This document shows, piece after piece, positions 37,767 through 42,176 of a stretch of DNA of 42,176 nt. Each line of letters opens with the position of its first letter. Position 1 is the first letter of the stretch. This DNA is from Prorocentrum cordatum (taxonomy: Eukaryota; Sar; Dinophyceae; Prorocentrales; Prorocentraceae). The stretch spans positions 75,001 to 117,176 of the forward strand of contig CAUYUJ010000180.1 in NCBI GenBank assembly GCA_963575745.1, written 5' to 3'. The notes under the pieces were generated by a model, which had not been told where the DNA came from, did not search any database, and was given only the letters and a program-made list of their open reading frames with translations. The translations under genes and the position numbers were made by a program.

Positions 37767-38115
37767 CTGCTGCTGATGATGATGATGATGATGATGATGA
37801 CGATGACGATGACTAGGCGATGCTGATGAGGATGATGATGATGATGATGGTGATGACAACGATGATGATGCTGATGATGATGCTGCTGCTGATGTTGATG
37901 ATGATGGTGATTGTGATGCTGCTGCTGCTGATGCTGCTGATTATGCTGCTGATGATGATGCTGCCGCTGATGATTCTGATGCTTGTGATGATGGTGGTGG
38001 TGGTGGTGGCGATGCTGCTGCTGCTGATGATGATGAGGAGGAGGAGGAGGAGGAAGAGGAGGAGGAGGAGGACGAGGAGCAGGAGGAGGAGCAGAAGAAG
38101 GAGGATGAGCAGCAG
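37145..38115 (+). repeat. GGA tracts alternating with (GAT)n and TGC tracts
   Basis: GGA at 37150-37400 and 37465-37640, (GAT)n mainly at 37395-37470 and 37660-38035 with GCT/TGC interruptions, then GGA again. Reading frames give Asp, His or Met runs only. Confidence 0.95.
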
Positions 38116-38184
38116 GAACTGGATTATAGACGCTGTGATCTTCCGATCAAGATCCGTGCAATGTAACAGGGAGGATGGGCATGA

Positions 38185-38299
38185 GCAGGAGGAGGAGGAG
38201 GAGGTGAAGGAGGAGGAAGAGGAGGAGGAGAGCGGGGGAGGGGAGGAGGGAGGCGAAGGAGGAGGAGGAGGAGGAGGAGGAGCAGGAGGAGGAGGACCA
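38185..38299 (+). repeat. GGA tract bordering R2 copy 2
   Basis: AGGAGGAGG with GGGGAGG interruptions, ending in GGACCAGTGTAAACTC where R2 begins. Confidence 0.85.
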
Positions 38300-39035
38300 G
38301 TGTAAACTCAAGACCCATCAACGATACTGCAATGAACCCTCCAAGCTTTCTTCATATGCCCCTGCAAGGGTTCATTCTCACTGAGGGAAGAGCCCCGTTG
38401 GAAGACAGCCGCTTGAGAATCGGGAGCTGTGTCAGACCACCATTCCTGAGACTTCAGCGTCGCGAATCACCGTTACTGCTACGTCTTGACGATCTTGAAT
38501 CGTGCCAAACTGTTCCTGGGACTTTAACACCGCGAATCAACGTGACTGCTACGTCTGGACGATCTTGAACCGTGCCAAACTATTCCTGGGACTTTCACAC
38601 CACGAATCACCGTGACTGTCGCGCCCTGGCATTCCGATATAGTGTGAAAGCATCGTTTCTGGTACGCCAGCCACAATAATCTTCGAAGCTGGTGCAGACT
38701 TTTGATATGAATGTGCGCGGCGCTGAGGCGAGAGCCACATTTTGAAAAGGAGCCGCCCTCCATCCGTGAAGCTGTTACAAGCTTTTGATCTGCATGTGCG
38801 TGGCGCTGCCCTCCATCCATGAAGCTGGTGCAAACTTTGAAGACTAATGTGCGCGGCGCCCAGGCGAGAGCTACATTTTGAAAGCGACCCGCTATCCACC
38901 CGTGAAACTGTTGCACACCTCAAGCTTTAGGTTTTAAATGGCGAGGAAGTCTCAGGCGAAACGCCCCGCCCGCCCTTTCGACCGGCCTCGGGGTGCGACA
39001 GGGAGGAGTTATCTATCAGGAAAAGGTGTGGAGAA
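38300..39035 (+). repeat. R2 element, copy 2
   Basis: It starts AGTGTAAACTCAAGAC. The middle has repeated CTGCTACGTCTTGACGATC / CTGCTACGTCTGGACGATC (about 38475-38570), then ~83-bp units with GTGCGCGGCGC..AGGCGAGAG (38713-38925). The end is GAGGAAGTCTCAGGCGAAAC, then CTTTCGACCGGCCTCGGGG, then GAGTTATCTATCAGGAAAAGG. Confidence 0.85.
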
Positions 39036-39057
39036 AGAGCAGGAGGAACAGCAGGAT

Positions 39058-39170
39058 CAGGAGTATGAGTATGAGTATGAGTATGAGTACGAGTATGAGT
39101 ATGAGTATGAGTATGGGTATGAGTATGAGTATGAGTAATGAGCATGAGTATGAGTACGAGTATGAGTATT
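39058..39170 (+). repeat. (GAGTAT)n hexamer array
   Basis: About eighteen GAGTAT/GAGTAC units directly after R2 copy 2, followed by a GGA tract. Confidence 0.95.
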
Positions 39171-39444
39171 TTATGAGGATGAGGAGGAGGAGGAGGAAAA
39201 TGAGGAGGAGGAGGAGGAACGTAGATGGACAGAAAAGTGGAACCATTGACTCCGCCCCCCCCCCAGATTCGAAATTGGTCCCAGCATTCGGAATCACAGG
39301 CGTGAGAGGACAAAAGAAGAAGTGGACCCCTCCGGGGCCTCCGCTAGGCCCGACCCAAGTTTGAATCTGGGGGGGACGAACATGGGGTCGAAAACGAAGG
39401 AGTTCTACTTTTTTGTCCCCTTACCGGACAAGGAGGAGGAGGAG
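39171..39444. other. Unassigned spacer between R2 copies 2 and 3
   Basis: A short GGA tract (39178-39222), then about 200 bp of mixed sequence with a C run at 39257 and G run at 39370. No gene. Confidence 0.35.
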
Positions 39445-40455
39445 AAGAAGGAGGAGGAGGACCAAGGTAAACCCAAGACTCATCAACGATGTTGAAATAC
39501 ACCTTCTCTCTCAGATCCCTCTTCATAGGCCCTTTTTAAAGGGGTTATTTTTACTGAGGGAATTGTCTCGTTGGGGGGCAACCGTGTGAATATCTAGAAG
39601 CGTGCCAATGCACCATTTTCATGACTTCAACGCCACGAGTTAACCTGACTGTTACCTCTTGGCGATCCTGAATCATGCCAGAACACCATTCCTGGGATTT
39701 CAACACCGCGAATAACCGTAACTGTTGCGCCCTGGCAATCTTGAGTTGTTCCGAGACGCCGTTTCTGGTACGTTAATCTTGAGAACCAGTGAAACGCTTT
39801 AAAACGATGGTGCGCGGCGCTAAGGCGAGAGCCACATTCTGAAAACGAACCGCCCTCAATCCGTGAAGCTCTTGCGAACTTTTAAGGCGAATGCGCGCGG
39901 CGCCAAGGCGATGGCCACATTTTGAGGACGAGCATCCCTCCATCCGTGAGGGTCTTGCAACCTGTTCAGACGAGTGCGCGCGGCGCTGAGGTTAGAGCCA
40001 CATTCTAAAAACGACCCGCCCCCCATCCGTGAAGCTGTTGCAAGCTTTGAGGACGAATGCGTGCGGCACGAAGGCGCGAGCCACATTTTGAAAACGAACT
40101 GACATCAATGCGTAAAGCTCTTGCAGTTTTGAAACGAATGTGCGCGGCGAGAGGACAAGAGCCACATCTGAAAACGACCCGCCCTCCATCCGAGTGTGCG
40201 CGGCGCCCAGGCGAGAGCCACATTTTGAAAACGACCCGCCCTCAATCCGTGAAGCTCTTGCAAATATTTGAAACGAATGTGCGCGGTGCTATTGCGAGAG
40301 CCACATTTTGGAAGCGACCCGCCCTCCATCTATGAAGGTGTTGTCATTTTGAAGCATCAGGGTCGTACGTGGTGAGGAAGTCTCAGGCGCAACACCCGGC
40401 CCGCCCTTTCGACCGGCCTCGGGGTGCGATAGGGAGGAGTTATTTATAAGGGAAA
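39445..40455 (+). repeat. R2 element, copy 3
   Basis: It starts, after GGA, with GGTAAACCCAAGACTCATCA and contains seven ~55-85-bp units with GTGCGCGGCGC..AGGCGAGAGCC (starts near 39810, 39891, 39975, 40058, 40139, 40195, 40278). It ends GAGGAAGTCTCAGGCGCAAC, then CTTTCGACCGGCCTCGGGG, then GTTATTTATAAGGGAAAGG, running into a GGA tract. Confidence 0.85.
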
Positions 40456-40965
40456 GGAAAGGAGGAGGAGGAGGAGGAGGAGGAGGAGGAGGAGGAGGAG
40501 GAGGAGGAGGAGGAGGAGAGGAGGAGGAGGAGTGAGGAGGAGGAGGAGGAGGAGGAGGCGGAGGAGGAGGAGGAGAGGAGGAGGAGGAGGAGGAGGAGGG
40601 AGGAGGAGGAGGAGAGGAAGAGGACGGGAGAGGAGGAGGAGGATGAGGAGGAGCAGGAGGAGGAGGAGGAGGACGAAGGAGGTAGGAGGAAGGAGGAGGA
40701 GGAGGAGGAGGGCGGAGGGGGATGAAGGAGGAGGAAGGAGGAGACGGAGGAGGAGGAGGAGGAGGGAGGATAAAGAGGAGGAGGAGGAGGAGGAGGAGGA
40801 GGAGGAGGAGGAGGAGGAGGAGGAGGAGGGAGGAAGGAGAAAGAGGAGGAGGAGGAGGTGAAGGAGGAGTGAGGAGGAGGAGAGGAGGACGAGGGAGGAG
40901 GAGGGGAGGAGGAGGAGAGGAGGAGGAGGAGGGAGGAGGAGGAGGAGGAGGAGGAGTAGCAGGAG
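40456..40965 (+). repeat. GGA tract, about 500 bp
   Basis: The purest GGA tract in the window. A TCC tract at 41235-41460 is its rough complement. Confidence 0.95.
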
Positions 40966-41234
40966 GCAGGACCCCTGGGCGGGCGGGCCGCGCGGCGCGG
41001 CGCTGTGGGGGGGACCCGGCAGGGCACCGGCTGGCAGGCCGAGGAGAAGGCGCCGCGGGCCGCGGCGCGCGCGCCCCGCGCGGGCCCTCGCGCGGGCGCC
41101 TGCCCGCCCCCCAGGGCCTTCGGTGTCCGCCGAAGAGCAGGGGGCGGCATACGGTCGGGGCGGCGAGGGGACAAAGCAGGTAGAATGCCCTCTTGTTCGA
41201 CCCTGTGCTGGAGGGATGCTCCGAAGGGCCTCGG
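40966..41234. other. GC-rich spacer between GGA and TCC tracts
   Basis: Very GC-rich, with open frames on both strands. Given that gene C introns have the order GGA, unique, TCC, this could be an exon or intron interior. No splice partner is identified. Confidence 0.3.
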
Positions 41235-41460
41235 CGACCCGTCCTCCGCCTCCTCCGCCTCCGCCTCCTCCTCCTCCTCCTCCGCCTCCGCCTCCTCCGC
41301 CTCCTCCTCCTCCTCCTCCTCCGCCTCCGCCTCCTTCTCCATCTCCTCCTCCTCCTCTTCCTCCTCCTCCTCCTTCTCCTCCTCCTCCTCCATTTCCTCC
41401 TCCTCCATCTTCTCCTCCCCCTCCCTCTCCTCCACCTCCTCCTCCTTTTCCTCGGGTCGC
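41235..41460 (+). repeat. TCC/CCG-rich pyrimidine tract
   Basis: TCC trinucleotides with regular CGCC and CATCT interruptions. Confidence 0.95.
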
Positions 41461-41532
41461 CTACGGCCCCGGGGGGAACCGCGCACCCTGTGCTCGTCCC
41501 CCCCCCTCCCCTCCCTCGGCTTGTCAATCTTA

Positions 41533-41690
41533 GGTACAGTGCCGAGTTCGAGGCTGGTGGTTGTCCCTGGGCCGAGCGTCTTTCCGTCGTTGCTGCCTCC
41601 TGGGGGCCGACGCCAGACCGCCCCGTGCTGCGAGGAGAAGCGTGGATGCTGCACTGCGCTCCGAGCAGTGCTTGCAGTCAAGGGCTCTTA
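41533..41690 (+). other. Candidate exon
   Basis: After TCAATCTTAG|GTACAG, the plus frame reads YSAEFEAGGCPWAERLSVV and on to a Cys-containing end near 41685. The pyrimidine tract and TAG|G border resemble the acceptors of genes A-C. A second plus frame is also open. No family recognised. Confidence 0.35.
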
Positions 41691-41844
41691 GCTTTCTCTT
41701 CGTGGGCACTCGGCCCGTCGGCGTGCCCAGCGGCCCCCGGTCACGTCCGTTGCCGCCCCGCCTTCCCTGGCACGAGGCCCGTTCGCGGGCCTGGCGGCCC
41801 CGTGCTCCTCCGCCGCCACCCCGCATTTTCCTTCATCGGATTGC

Positions 41845-42176
41845 ACTGCACAGCAGTCGCATTGCACCGGGTTGCTCTGCACTGCTTTGCGTTGCTTGGC
41901 GCTGGTTTGCAGTTCTGTGCCCTGCTTTGCCTTGCTTTGCCTTGCTTTGCCTTGCTTTGCATTGCTGTTCACTGCGATGCACTGCTTTGCATTGCTTAAC
42001 GTTGCTTCGTGTTGCGTGGCATTGCCTTGCAGGGCTTTGCATGTGTCTGCATTGGTCTTCATGGGTACTCATGGCATTCCATGGCGTTCCATGGCTTTGC
42101 ATGGCTTTGCATGGTTTACACTGTGCATTCTTTTACATTGCTTTGCATCGCGTTGCATTGCTTTGCTTTGCTTTGC
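41845..42176 (+). repeat. TTGC(A/T)TTGCTTTGC array reaching the window end
   Basis: CTTTGC and CATTGC pentamer/hexamer words are continuous to the right edge, resembling the ATGCT arrays at 31-32 kb in unit length but not in sequence. Confidence 0.9.

Noticed and set aside
40289-41681. Two minus-strand frames of about 410 codons
   Set aside because: Nearly all residues are Arg, Ser, Pro or Leu runs from trinucleotide tracts. Overlapping frames on the other strand are just as open.

Overview
Organism. The window looks like nuclear DNA of a dinoflagellate, most plausibly a Prorocentrum-like core dinoflagellate. The reasons are genes broken into many exons on one strand and packed head to tail, splice junctions that follow an AG|G rule with GC and GA donors as well as GT, introns full of purine or pyrimidine tracts and hairpins, CCCTAAA (TTTAGGG-type) telomere-like patches, and a very large repeat load. 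This is inference from sequence style; I ran no search.

Left half (1-20.9 kb): three plus-strand genes. Gene A (exons 48-150 to 5771-6881, 5' end outside the window) encodes a 931-residue partial protein of unknown function with a hAT-like short motif, an HMG-box-like stretch and a Cys/His-rich C-terminus. Gene B (about 7375-13143, nine exons) encodes a complete C5 cytosine methyltransferase domain (motifs I, IV, VI, VIII, IX, X), with Ser-Cys in place of the usual Pro-Cys in motif IV. Gene C (13864-20851, or ending at 20102) encodes about 1,240-1,340 residues of a largely helical protein of unknown function with an N-terminal Cys cluster. I solved the exons by hand: every junction closes the reading frame and nearly all obey AG|G...AG|G.

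Introns. They hold three recurrent structures: long R/Y tracts, sometimes a purine tract and a pyrimidine tract in one intron; near-perfect palindromes of the introner type; and a 1.0-kb element with inverted ends around a TAGCTT-type array, found once in an intron of gene A and once in an intron of gene B.

Right half (20.9-42.2 kb): almost gene-free. It holds GGA/TCC tracts, three copies of a second element (R2, about 0.75-1.0 kb, one inverted) with ~83-bp internal repeats, telomere-like CCCTAAA patches with repeated flanks, and a series of unrelated short-unit satellites (ATGCT, TTAGTAAGGATTC, CCTATAGCCC, TGGTGCAAT, GAT, GAGTAT, CTTTGC). A few short exon-like stretches remain without context.

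The three genes share strand and intron style, but I see no evidence that they share a pathway.
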